Source: Acidobacteriota bacterium
Lineage (GTDB): Bacteria; Acidobacteriota; Terriglobia; Acidiferrales; UBA7541
Direction of reading: 5' to 3'
Length of the DNA stretch: 64,000 nucleotides
Assembly: GCA_003225315.1 (NCBI GenBank)
Contig: QHZD01000039.1
Span: forward strand, 1 to 64,000
The translations under genes and the position numbers were made by a program. Of the stretch, positions 49,446 through 58,251 are shown one piece after another. Numbering within the stretch: position 1 is the first letter of the stretch; each line of letters starts with the position of its first letter. Under the pieces are notes generated by a model. The model had not been told where the DNA came from. It searched no databases and worked only from the letters and a program-made list of their open reading frames with translations.

Positions 49446-52298
49446 ATGAAAATGACCGGCAACGAAATCCGCGAAACCTTCCTGCGCTTCTTTGAGTCCA
49501 AGGGCCACCGTCGCGTGCGCAGCTCGTCGCTCGTTCCTCATGGCGATCCCACATTGCTCTTCACCAACGCGGGGATGAACCAGTTCAAGGACGTTTTCCT
49601 CGGCCTCGAAAAACGCGACTACAACAAAGCCACCTCCGCCCAGAAATGCGTGCGCGCGGGCGGCAAGCACAACGACCTGGAAAATGTCGGCTTCACCAAG
49701 CGCCATCACACCTTCTTCGAGATGCTCGGCAATTTTTCATTCGGCGACTATTTCAAAGAGGACGCGATTAAGTACGCGTGGGAGCTGCTCACTTCGCCCG
49801 AATGGTTCGCCATCCCAAAGGAAAAACTTTACGTAACCGTATTTAAGGCGTCAAATCCGCCAGATACCAATTTTTCGTGGGCTGTTCCCGATGATGACGC
49901 TTCCAAGAAGCATTGGTTAGATCAAGGAGTTCCGTCTAACCGAATTGGCGAGCTTGGATTCCGGGACAATTTCTGGCAGATGGGCGATACCGGCCCCTGC
50001 GGTCCGTGTAGCGAAGTTCACTACGACATGGGCCCCGCCGCATCCGACGAGGGCCATACGGATTGCAAATTCCCCTGCGACTGCGGCCGCTACGTTGAAA
50101 TCTGGAATCTTGTCTTCATGCAATATAACCGAGAACCAAGCGGTCTTTCTGAGCTACCCAAACGGTCTGTGGATACCGGCGTGGGCCTTGAACGTGTTGC
50201 GGCCGTCCTCGAAGGCGTCATCTCCAATTACGATACCGATCTATTTCTTCCACTGATGAAGCGGGCTGCGGAACTCTGCGGCGTGGATTATGAAAAAGAA
50301 ATTAGCTCCGAAGTCGGCAAAGGTGGCGCTGCTTCGCTTCGGGTCATCGCCGATCACGCTCGTGCGACGACGTTTCTGATTACCGACGGCGTTTTACCGT
50401 CTAACGAAGGGCGCGGCTATGTTCTGCGCAAGATCATGCGCCGTGCGATTTACCATGGACGCCTGCTGGGCGCGACACAGCCGTTTCTCTCCGAAATGGT
50501 GAATGCTGTTCGCAACATCATGGGTGCGGCCTATCCGGAGTTGATCGAACCTGGCGCTTCAGGCGTGGTAGACATCGTATTGGGCGAAGAGGTCCGATTT
50601 GGACGCACATTAGCGTTGGGTCTGAAGAAACTACAAGATGACTTGATTCCGCTCGACCAATACAGAACTCGATTTGAGCAATTGGAAATTCAGAAGCTGC
50701 GTGCGTCGCCGATACCGCACTACGACGCCGAATATGCAAAAGCCCGTTTGTTGATGACTTATTCTGGCGCGAAAGCATTTAGGCTTCAGGATACTTACGG
50801 GCTGCCGAAGGACCTTATTCGTGACGTAGTTCGAGACGCGGGATTGTCATTCGACGAAGCAGGTTTTGAAGCAGCGATGGAAGAGCAACGCAAGCGAGCG
50901 CGAGCGTCGTGGAAGGGTGGGGCGAAGGAAGCGGCAAATCTGGCGTATGCGAAGATTGCGGACCGCTTCACCACGGAACTGGACTTCTATCATGGGACGA
51001 CGGCGAGAGATTGTGAGATAGAAGCAATCATTTTGACTGGCAGCGCTCACCGCGCTGACACAAAGAACGGTCCGGTGAATGAACTGAAAGCCGGCGAGAG
51101 CGGAGAAGTTGTTCTCGACCGCACGGCGATTTATGCGGAGTCTGGCGGGCAGGTGGCGGACACCGGCGCGTTTTACGACAATTCGGAATCGCAATTGCTC
51201 GCCGAAGTGAAGGGCGCGTTTTATCCCGTCGCCGGACTCGTGGCGCACAAAGTTGTAGCGAAGGAAACGCTGCGCGTGGGCGATCGCGTTGCGGTGGTCG
51301 CGGACGCGGAGCGGCGCGCGCGCATCATTCGCAATCACACCGGAACGCATCTTGTGAATGCGGCGCTGCGCAATATTCTCGGCACGCACGTGAAGCAGTC
51401 CGGCTCGCTGAACGCGCCAGACCGGCTGCGCTTTGACTTCTCGCACTTCGCGCACGTGGACGCGGAAGAGCTGCGGGACATCGAGCAGCAAGTGAACGAC
51501 GAGATTCGCCTGAACACCGAGATCGAGACGAATGTCACGTCGCTCGAAGAGGCGCTGGCTTCCGGCGCGCTCGCGTTTTTCGGCGACAAGTATCCGGAGC
51601 ACAACGTTCGCGTGGTGACCATCCCCGATCCCCGTGCCGCCCGCGGCTTCTACTCCAAGGAGCTTTGCGGCGGGACGCACGTGCAGCGCGTCGGCGACAT
51701 TGGCGTGCTCAAAATTGTCAGCGAAGAATCCGTGGCCGCCGGCGTTCGCCGCATCGAAGCCGTGACCGGCATCGGCGCGCTGGAGCATTTTCAAAAGCAG
51801 GCGGACACTCTGCGTCAGCTAGCCGGCCAGCTCAACGTAGGCGAAGACGGCATCCTGGCCCAGGTGGAGAAGCTCTCCCAGACCGCCAAGCAGCTCGAAA
51901 AGGAGCTGGAAACGCAGAAGCGCAAAGGCGCGCTCAGCCAGATCGACGAGCTAGCGGGGCGCGTGCAAGTTGTTAAAGGGATTAAGCTTATTGCCGCCGA
52001 AGTGCAAAACGTTGACCGCGAAGGACTTAGGCAGCTGGTGGACAGCCTGCGCCAGAAGCTGGGTTCCGGAGTGGTCGCCCTAGGCATGCCGGAAAATGGA
52101 AAAGTGGCCCTGATCGCCGGAGTCACCAAAGATCTGACCGCTAAAGTCCATGCTGGCAAGCTGATACAGGCACTGGCCAAGCAGCTAGGCGGTTCAGGGG
52201 GCGGGAGGCCTGACCTTGCGGAGGCTGGCGCAAAAGACACAGCTGGCCTAAAAAGTGCCCTATTGAGCATCCCCTCCCTGCTAGAGCCTTTGTTATAA
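49446..52298 (+). CDS. alaS: Alanyl-tRNA synthetase
   Basis: 950 residues from the ATG at 49446. The class II catalytic domain ('FTNAGMNQFKDVFLG', 'KHNDLENVGFTKRHHTFFEM'), the helical tRNA domain, the editing domain with zinc ligands in 'NHTGTHLVNAAL' and 'ELCGGTHVQRVGD', and the C-terminal oligomerising region (after about 800) are all present. It charges tRNA-Ala and clears mischarged Ser and Gly. It is longer than the usual 870-880 residues, mainly from an insert of about 30 residues before 'AFRLQDTYGLPKDL' and extra N-terminal residues. Confidence 0.96.
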   Translation: MKMTGNEIRETFLRFFESKGHRRVRSSSLVPHGDPTLLFTNAGMNQFKDVFLGLEKRDYNKATSAQKCVRAGGKHNDLENVGFTKRHHTFFEMLGNFSFGDYFKEDAIKYAWELLTSPEWFAIPKEKLYVTVFKASNPPDTNFSWAVPDDDASKKHWLDQGVPSNRIGELGFRDNFWQMGDTGPCGPCSEVHYDMGPAASDEGHTDCKFPCDCGRYVEIWNLVFMQYNREPSGLSELPKRSVDTGVGLERVAAVLEGVISNYDTDLFLPLMKRAAELCGVDYEKEISSEVGKGGAASLRVIADHARATTFLITDGVLPSNEGRGYVLRKIMRRAIYHGRLLGATQPFLSEMVNAVRNIMGAAYPELIEPGASGVVDIVLGEEVRFGRTLALGLKKLQDDLIPLDQYRTRFEQLEIQKLRASPIPHYDAEYAKARLLMTYSGAKAFRLQDTYGLPKDLIRDVVRDAGLSFDEAGFEAAMEEQRKRARASWKGGAKEAANLAYAKIADRFTTELDFYHGTTARDCEIEAIILTGSAHRADTKNGPVNELKAGESGEVVLDRTAIYAESGGQVADTGAFYDNSESQLLAEVKGAFYPVAGLVAHKVVAKETLRVGDRVAVVADAERRARIIRNHTGTHLVNAALRNILGTHVKQSGSLNAPDRLRFDFSHFAHVDAEELRDIEQQVNDEIRLNTEIETNVTSLEEALASGALAFFGDKYPEHNVRVVTIPDPRAARGFYSKELCGGTHVQRVGDIGVLKIVSEESVAAGVRRIEAVTGIGALEHFQKQADTLRQLAGQLNVGEDGILAQVEKLSQTAKQLEKELETQKRKGALSQIDELAGRVQVVKGIKLIAAEVQNVDREGLRQLVDSLRQKLGSGVVALGMPENGKVALIAGVTKDLTAKVHAGKLIQALAKQLGGSGGGRPDLAEAGAKDTAGLKSALLSIPSLLEPLL

Positions 52299-52545
52299 TG
52301 GGGTTGCGCCAGAACCGTGTCCTACGGGAGACAGTGTCCGTTCCCGTGTGTGCGGAGTACCAAGATGAGCCACCGCCGGGCGACCTCCCTTCGGGTAGAC
52401 CGTTCGTGCGGGGGCCTAGTACGGAAGGAACATTGACGGTAGAACGTCAATGTTGAAAACTGTCTGCTGTGTAGTGGGTTCCAAGATTGTTGTAGCCTTC
52501 CCCAAGGCAGAACCCCGGCAAAACCGGGGTAACAGTCGACCGGGC
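52294..52545 (+). ncRNA. Candidate structured noncoding RNA after alaS
   Basis: An extended -10 promoter (TGTTATAAT, 52291-52299) overlaps the alaS stop. The next 250 bases lack an open frame of merit but are rich in stems: AACATTGACG/CGTCAATGTT (52429-52454), GCCTT/AAGGC (52495-52508), ACCCCGG/CCGGGGT (52512-52530), plus a longer imperfect arm in which GCCACCGC near 52369 can pair with GCGGGGGC near 52408. A 6S-like RNA or a long regulatory leader for the next gene are both possible; neither is proven. Confidence 0.45.
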
Positions 52546-52552
52546 TAATGGA

Positions 52553-52732
52553 ATGACGAGACGCACGGCAATCACGGCAGGGCTAATTAGGACCACGCTG
52601 GCTTTTTGCGCGATTTTCTTCGCATCGTTTTTCGCGAAAGGTGCGAACGCGCAGATCGCCAAGGTCCTGAATGATGACGGCCGGCAATTTTTCGTGAACG
52701 CCGAACCGCCATCGCCGAAGCTCTCTGCCGCG
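52553..52732 (+). pseudogene. Signal-peptide part of a frameshifted lytic transglycosylase
   Basis: The frame from 52553 encodes a signal peptide (TTLAFCAIFFASFFAKGANA) and a short mature start ending 'DGRQFFVNAEPPSPKLSA'. It then runs into unrelated sequence. The catalytic domain continues in another frame as 'RIYLPSETSFTG'. Dropping one base near 52727-52732 joins the two into a continuous exported protein. It is either a genuine disabling frameshift or a sequencing error. Confidence 0.7.
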
Positions 52733-52739
52733 AATCTAC

Positions 52740-53264
52740 TTGCCCTCCGAAACTTCTTTTACGGGACGCAGCCGTCTGGCCCTGGACATGGGCCGCGACG
52801 GCGTCGAAAAAATCGTACGAGAAGCGGCGGACCGCCATCGCGTGGATCCTGCACTGGTCCGCGCGGTGATCGAAACGGAGTCGAACTGGAATCCCAAGGC
52901 GTGGTCGCACAAGGGCGCCGGCGGATTGATGCAGTTGATTCCCACGACGGCACAACGATATGGAGCCTATGACGTGTTCGACCCGCAACAAAATATCGAC
53001 GCCGGGGTTAAACATTTGAAGTGGTTGCTAGAACGATACAATGGCAACCTTGACCTGGCCCTGGCGGCGTACAATGCGGGTGAGGGTGCTGTGGACAAGG
53101 TTCACGGCGTCCCCGCGTACCGAGAGACGCGGAACTATGTGCAGAAAGTACAGAACGCCTACTTCCGGCCGGGCTCGGGACGTCTTGCTGGCGCTTACGT
53201 CGGTTCCCACGCGATCCACAAAGACGTCACGCCAGAAGGCCGCATCGTATTCACCAACGAATAG
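52740..53264 (+). CDS. Lytic transglycosylase (SLT domain), catalytic part
   Basis: 174 residues counted from a TTG at 52740; the true gene probably begins at 52553 and is shifted by one base. The SLT fold is complete: 'DPALVRAVIETESNWNPKAW' with the catalytic glutamate in ETESN, 'KGAGGLMQLIPTTAQRYG', 'NIDAGVKHLKWLLERYNG' and 'ALAAYNAGEGAVDKV'. It cuts peptidoglycan glycan strands. Without the leader the enzyme would stay in the cytoplasm. A cell-wall amidase gene follows. Confidence 0.85.
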   Translation: MPSETSFTGRSRLALDMGRDGVEKIVREAADRHRVDPALVRAVIETESNWNPKAWSHKGAGGLMQLIPTTAQRYGAYDVFDPQQNIDAGVKHLKWLLERYNGNLDLALAAYNAGEGAVDKVHGVPAYRETRNYVQKVQNAYFRPGSGRLAGAYVGSHAIHKDVTPEGRIVFTNE

Positions 53265-53421
53265 AAAGAGCTGCTCGTGGTTGGCAGCTGGCTATTTTTC
53301 CGGGAGCCGGAATTTGGGTCTCGGAAGTTTGATTTTTTCGGCGTTTGTTTTTTCTGAGGTTTGATTTTTTTCTGAAGTGCGTGGCGGTTTCTCGGCTACA
53401 AGGTTTGGGGGATGCGGGCTG

Positions 53422-55653
53422 ATGTTTTTGGCGGAAAACAATTCGCGGATCAGGTTCGCCCGTCTTTCGCCGATTTTTGCCGCGTTAAGCGCCGCGCTGT
53501 TTTTTGTTTCTGCGGCACAGGCGAAAACGAATGCGGAAGCCGCCGCCACCGCGTCGCTGAAGCGCCAGTCGGCGACAGCGCAATTTGCGCGAGCCGAAGA
53601 GCAGCGCGCGGCGCTGAACAGCAAACCCCCCGAAAAACGCACGCTTGCGGATTACAAACAAGCGGTTTTGGTTTATCGCCGCGTAGCCATGATTACGCCG
53701 CGGGCTCCGGAAGTTCCCGATTCCCTGCTGGCCGTTGCGGAACTTTACACCGAAATGGGCGACCGTTTTGGACGCGCTTACTATCAGTCGGCCGTGGACA
53801 CTTACCAATTCCTGATTCGCGAATATCCGACGAGCAAGTATTGCCAGGATGCGATTCTGCGAACGGCGAAGTTGCAGCGCGAGCATTTGGGGGATTCGGG
53901 GCTGGCGAAGAAAACTTATGAAGATTTCCTGAAACGCTATCCGCGTTCCCCGAGAAAACGCGAAGCGCAAGAAGCGCTGGCGGAATTGGCTCTGCTGCGG
54001 AACGGCGACGTACCGCCCGACGCGAACAGTGCGGCTTCGAATGCAAAGACGGCATGGTCAAGTATTGAGGAACCGCGCGCGGAGGCGCCAGCACACTCCG
54101 GCGGCAAGTCCGCAAGCAGCAAAGGATCACGCGGGATCCCGCAGGTGCAGCGGATTCGCGCGGCTGTCAACGGCGATGCCACGCGGGTGACTATCGATCT
54201 CGATGACAGCGTGCAATACACTTCCGGGCGCATCGCGAGTCCTGAGCGCATCTTTTTTGATTTGCATTCGGCCCGGCTGACGCCGGAAGCGGCGCGCGCG
54301 AATATCCACGTGGACGGCGGCCTGCTGCTGGCGGTGCGCGTGGCGCAAAATCACAACGGCGTGGTGCGCGTGGTGCTGGACGTAGACAGAGTTAAGAATT
54401 ATGCCGCTTCGCTGTCCGGCAATCCGCCGCAGCTTTTGATTGATTTATTTGGGGACTCTTCGGCAGCTGTGCCGGTACGAACTGCAATAGGGAAGCCCGC
54501 GCAGGAAGCTGGCGCGGAAGACGCGAACAAGAGCGCGGCGGCCGGCGGCGGAATGCAAACCGCTCAGAATGGTTCGGGAAAGGAACCGCCGGCGGAAACT
54601 ACTTCTCCTTTGCAAAAGATAGTGGCGAATGCGAAGAGCGCCATAAATACGACGATCAACGGCGGCGCGGTTAACGCTGGCGCGACTAACGGAGGTTCAG
54701 TTGGCGGAAGTAACGGCTCAAGCGCGGGGGATAGTTCTTCCGCGGTGGCGCGCAATGCGCCTCTGGCCGCGAAAAACTCCAAGTCGACACCATTGAAAAC
54801 AGCGGCTGCAGGCGCGAAGCCGGACTTGGTCCGGCCAGCAAGCACGCCACAGCCAACGCGCGACGGCCAGTCCACGCTGACCCGCACGCTGGGCTTGAAG
54901 ATTGGAAGAATTGTGATCGATGCTGGCCACGGCGGCCACGATACGGGAACGATTGGCCCAACGGGCTTGATGGAAAAAGACCTGTGCCTGGACGTGGCGC
55001 TGCGGCTGGGGAAAATTATCGAGCAGCGGCTGCCGGGCGCGGACGTGGTGTACACGCGTTCGGATGACACGTTTGTTCCGCTGGAAGAGCGGACAAACAT
55101 GGCGAACCAGGCCAAAGCGGACCTGTTTATTTCCATTCATGCGAATTCGAGCCGGGACCATGGGGCGCGCGGCATAGAGACGTATTACTTGAACCTGAAA
55201 GGCTCGGCGGAAGCGATGGAAGTGGCGGCGCGCGAGAACGCCACGGCACAAGGAGGCGTGCACGACCTCCAGGACCTGGTGCTGAAAATCACGAGGACGG
55301 AAAAGATTGACGAGTCCAGGGAACTTGCCGAGGATATCCAGGATTCCCTTTCGAGGCGGATTCAAAAGACCAACAACCCGGTGAAGAACCGCGGGGTGCG
55401 CAAAGCTCCTTTCGTAGTGCTGATTGGCGCGGCCATGCCGTCGATCCTGACGGAGATATCTTTCCTGAGCAATCCGGCGGACGAACAATTGCTAAAGAAG
55501 CCCGAACAGCGGCAAAAAGTGGCGGAAGGGCTTTACCAGGGCATGGCCAGCTACCTGGAAAGTATGAACAGCGTGACCATGAATCTGCCCGCTAAACCAG
55601 GGGCCGTGCGTCCAGCCGCGGCAGCTGTTGAACAATCTCGCAACCAAAACTAG
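53422..55653 (+). CDS. amiC: N-acetylmuramoyl-L-alanine amidase with TPR and AMIN domains
   Basis: 743 residues from the ATG at 53422. A signal peptide (ending near AAQAKT) leads to TPR-like helices ('AYYQSAVDTYQFLIREYP', 'KTYEDFLKRYP'), an AMIN domain (about 235-340), a low-complexity Ala/Gly/Ser linker, and an amidase_3 domain from about 490 with 'VIDAGHGGHDTGT', 'DLFISIHANSS' and the catalytic glutamate in 'ILTEISFLSN'. It cleaves the peptide from muramic acid during cell separation. The TPR fusion is unusual for the E. coli AmiC type, so the symbol is approximate. Confidence 0.87.
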   Translation: MFLAENNSRIRFARLSPIFAALSAALFFVSAAQAKTNAEAAATASLKRQSATAQFARAEEQRAALNSKPPEKRTLADYKQAVLVYRRVAMITPRAPEVPDSLLAVAELYTEMGDRFGRAYYQSAVDTYQFLIREYPTSKYCQDAILRTAKLQREHLGDSGLAKKTYEDFLKRYPRSPRKREAQEALAELALLRNGDVPPDANSAASNAKTAWSSIEEPRAEAPAHSGGKSASSKGSRGIPQVQRIRAAVNGDATRVTIDLDDSVQYTSGRIASPERIFFDLHSARLTPEAARANIHVDGGLLLAVRVAQNHNGVVRVVLDVDRVKNYAASLSGNPPQLLIDLFGDSSAAVPVRTAIGKPAQEAGAEDANKSAAAGGGMQTAQNGSGKEPPAETTSPLQKIVANAKSAINTTINGGAVNAGATNGGSVGGSNGSSAGDSSSAVARNAPLAAKNSKSTPLKTAAAGAKPDLVRPASTPQPTRDGQSTLTRTLGLKIGRIVIDAGHGGHDTGTIGPTGLMEKDLCLDVALRLGKIIEQRLPGADVVYTRSDDTFVPLEERTNMANQAKADLFISIHANSSRDHGARGIETYYLNLKGSAEAMEVAARENATAQGGVHDLQDLVLKITRTEKIDESRELAEDIQDSLSRRIQKTNNPVKNRGVRKAPFVVLIGAAMPSILTEISFLSNPADEQLLKKPEQRQKVAEGLYQGMASYLESMNSVTMNLPAKPGAVRPAAAAVEQSRNQN

Positions 55654-55679
55654 TCTGTTGGTGTCTAATAGAAGCCGGG

Positions 55680-56777
55680 ATGCAAAAATTTCGTTTTATT
55701 GCTGCGTTGTCTCTGGCGCTTGCCGCCTCGCCGTATTTGTCCGCTCAGCGGCAACAGAAGCTGCCCACGCATTTCGCCGGTTGGTCCGGCCAGCCAAGTC
55801 CGATGTGGGTGGAAACGGAAGCTGCGCCAGATTATTTAGACCTGTGGAAGGAAACCGGGCGCGCGCCCGGAGAATTCTGCGAGTACTCCTCCGGCGGCGC
55901 CAAAATCCAAGTAAATCTGCAGAAGTATCATGATCCCAGCAGCGCGTACGAAATGTATACCGCGCTGATCCGACCGGAAATGCATCCATCGACACTGAAC
56001 AGGACTTCGGCCGTGGATGGCGACCGGCTGTTTGTCCTGGTGGGGAGTTCCATTCTGGAGGTACGGCCGGCGCCGGCTATTTCCACAGCGGATTTGGTAA
56101 CACTGGTGAACGCGGTGAGCGCGCATGCCGACCAGACGCCGCTGCCGCCGATTCGAACGTACCTGCCGCGGGGATTCAGCGACGGGACGCAAAGATATGC
56201 GCGAGGGCTGGCGGCATTCCAGAATGCCATTGCCGCGCTAAAGCGGGATGAGTTCGCGAACCTGGCGAGCGAAGCTGGATTCGACATGAACGCGGAAGCG
56301 ATGCTGGCGCAATACCGCGAAGGAAAAGAGGAAGCAGTGCTGCTACTGCTCGTCTATCCCACGCCGCAACTCGCGGAGCAACATTTGCGGCATTTGGAGC
56401 AGGCGATTTCGCCCGCGGCGAAGCAAGCAGGAACCAGCATCGAACGCAAAGCGTCGCTGCTTTCCGTGGTATTGAAGCCATCCTCGGCGAAGTATGGCGA
56501 TTCGCTGCGCCGGGCGGTGAATTACGAAACGGAAGTGACCTGGAACGAGCCGCACCAGACGGTCACCGACCCACCGCTGATCAACAGACTTGTCGTGATT
56601 ATCCTCGCGACAATCTTGTTCATGGTGGCCGCCGTGGTGCTGGGCGCGGCGTTTGGCGGCGTGCGCTTGCTGACGAAAAGGCTTTTTCCGGGGAAGGTTT
56701 TTGACCGGCCGGAGCAGATGGACGTGCTGCAACTCGGACTTTCCAGCAAGAGAATCGATTCCCGCGATTTTTATTGA
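55680..56777 (+). CDS. Exported membrane-anchored protein, DUF6599-like
   Basis: 365 residues. It has a signal peptide (MQKFRFIAALSLALAASPYL), a soluble domain with 'FAGWSGQPSPMWVE', 'LDLWKETGRAPGEFCEYSSG' and 'YHDPSSAYEMYTALI', then one membrane helix near 305-330 (VVIILATILFMVAAVVLGAA) and a cytoplasmic tail. I associate the pattern with an acidobacterial family of unknown function (DUF6599-like). It lies 26 bases after the amidase gene and may share its transcript. Confidence 0.65.
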   Translation: MQKFRFIAALSLALAASPYLSAQRQQKLPTHFAGWSGQPSPMWVETEAAPDYLDLWKETGRAPGEFCEYSSGGAKIQVNLQKYHDPSSAYEMYTALIRPEMHPSTLNRTSAVDGDRLFVLVGSSILEVRPAPAISTADLVTLVNAVSAHADQTPLPPIRTYLPRGFSDGTQRYARGLAAFQNAIAALKRDEFANLASEAGFDMNAEAMLAQYREGKEEAVLLLLVYPTPQLAEQHLRHLEQAISPAAKQAGTSIERKASLLSVVLKPSSAKYGDSLRRAVNYETEVTWNEPHQTVTDPPLINRLVVIILATILFMVAAVVLGAAFGGVRLLTKRLFPGKVFDRPEQMDVLQLGLSSKRIDSRDFY

Positions 56778-57069
56778 GTGTCGACTGCGGAAGAATGGGC
56801 CCGGCGAGCCAGCTGCCGGCGGGGTACAATTGACACGGTGGCTTCTGAGGCGCAGATTGCCGCAGGCTCGCAATGCAACTCGCGAAAAATAACGCATTTC
56901 CCTCGTTGGCGTCTAATCTAGTCTTGGGTGTGCCTAACTTTATGAGCAGAACCGGGCCTCACAAACTTCAGAGGTGCGTGCAGGGCGTGACGTCGACTAT
57001 GGGCTGTTGGGCTCGGCCCGCAATATACCCTTGGCTGGTAGCGTATAGACAAACGAGGGGAGGCTAAAA

Positions 57070-58236
57070 ATGAAGTTGAAGGTCGGATTTCTGTATGTCC
57101 TACCGTTGTTTGGCTTGCAAATCGCAGCTTTGGGTTGTAACCGAGCGAATCCCCAAGCTGCAGGTCCTCAACTCCCGCCTCCGCCCCTAGTGAGTGTAGT
57201 CAAGGCGCAAGCCCAAGATGTGCCCGTGTACCTCGACGAGATCGGCAAGAGCTTCGCTTTCGAGTCGGTTACCGTAACCCCGCAAGTCGGCGGCCGCATT
57301 ACGCAAAGGCAATTCCAGGATGGCGCTGATCTGGCCAAAGGGCAGTTGCTCTTTGTGATTGATCCGCGTCCGTATCAAGCCCAGCTCGATTCGGCAAAGG
57401 GCACTTTGGCCCAAGCAAAAGCGGCGCTCGAACTCGCGAAAGTAGAGTTCGCGCGCAGCTCGGAGCTATTCAACTCGAAGGTCATCGCAAAGCAGGATTA
57501 TGACGCCAAAAAGAGCACCGTCGCCGTCGATCAGGCGCAGGTGGAATCGGCGGAAGCGGCCCTCGAAACCGCCCAGCTCAACCTGGAGTATTGTTATATT
57601 CAATCGCCCATCCAAGGGCGTGCCGGCGCACGACTCGTTGACGTCGGAAACGTGGTGCAGGCGAACACAACAGGGTTGTTGCTAATCCAGCGCCTGGACC
57701 CCATTTATGCGGACTTCACGATAACTGAGCGCGACCTCCCCAATGTGCAAAAAGAGATGACCCGCGGAACGCTAAAGACCTTGGTGAGGCTGCCCTCCGA
57801 TCCGGAAGAGCACGTCCGCGGCGGTAAGCTCACATTTCTCGATAACACCGTCCAGAACGGCACCGGCACGGTCTTTTTGCGCGCCACCATCTCCAACCCC
57901 GATCACCATTTCTGGCCGGGGCAATTTCTCAACGTCAGGCTAGTCCTGGCAACGCAGAAGGGGGCGGTGCTGATCCCCAACCAAGCCACACAGATCAGCC
58001 AAAAGGGTTCCTTCGTCTACGTGGTGAAACCCGACAACACCGCGGACCTTCGACTCGTGACCTTAGGCCAGCGGCAAGGCGATAACGTGGTGATTACCCA
58101 AGGTGTCGCCGCGGGTGAGAACGTCATCATGGCCGGCCAGATGACCGTAGCTCCGAACAGCAAGGTGCGCGTGGATACCGCCGGCGCGGGACCTGCAGGG
58201 GGCACGCCGGCGGATGCGCCGGCGAGGGCAAAGTAA
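57070..58236 (+). CDS. RND efflux periplasmic adaptor (membrane fusion protein)
   Basis: 388 residues. A lipobox (ALGC, cysteine C23) makes it a lipoprotein. The lipoyl-like domain ('SVTVTPQVGGRITQRQFQDG', 'LLFVIDPRPYQAQLDSA'), helical hairpin ('TLAQAKAALELAKVEFARSS') and beta-barrel with C-terminal membrane-proximal part follow the MdtA/AcrA order. It couples the next gene's pump to an outer-membrane TolC-like channel, which is not in the window. GGGGAGG precedes the start. Confidence 0.92.
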   Translation: MKLKVGFLYVLPLFGLQIAALGCNRANPQAAGPQLPPPPLVSVVKAQAQDVPVYLDEIGKSFAFESVTVTPQVGGRITQRQFQDGADLAKGQLLFVIDPRPYQAQLDSAKGTLAQAKAALELAKVEFARSSELFNSKVIAKQDYDAKKSTVAVDQAQVESAEAALETAQLNLEYCYIQSPIQGRAGARLVDVGNVVQANTTGLLLIQRLDPIYADFTITERDLPNVQKEMTRGTLKTLVRLPSDPEEHVRGGKLTFLDNTVQNGTGTVFLRATISNPDHHFWPGQFLNVRLVLATQKGAVLIPNQATQISQKGSFVYVVKPDNTADLRLVTLGQRQGDNVVITQGVAAGENVIMAGQMTVAPNSKVRVDTAGAGPAGGTPADAPARAK

Positions 58237-58251
58237 TGGGAACGAAGATCC

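Noticed and set aside
56873-57067. A 64-codon frame before the RND adaptor.
   Set aside because: No ribosome site and no recognisable sequence; the region reads as promoter and leader.
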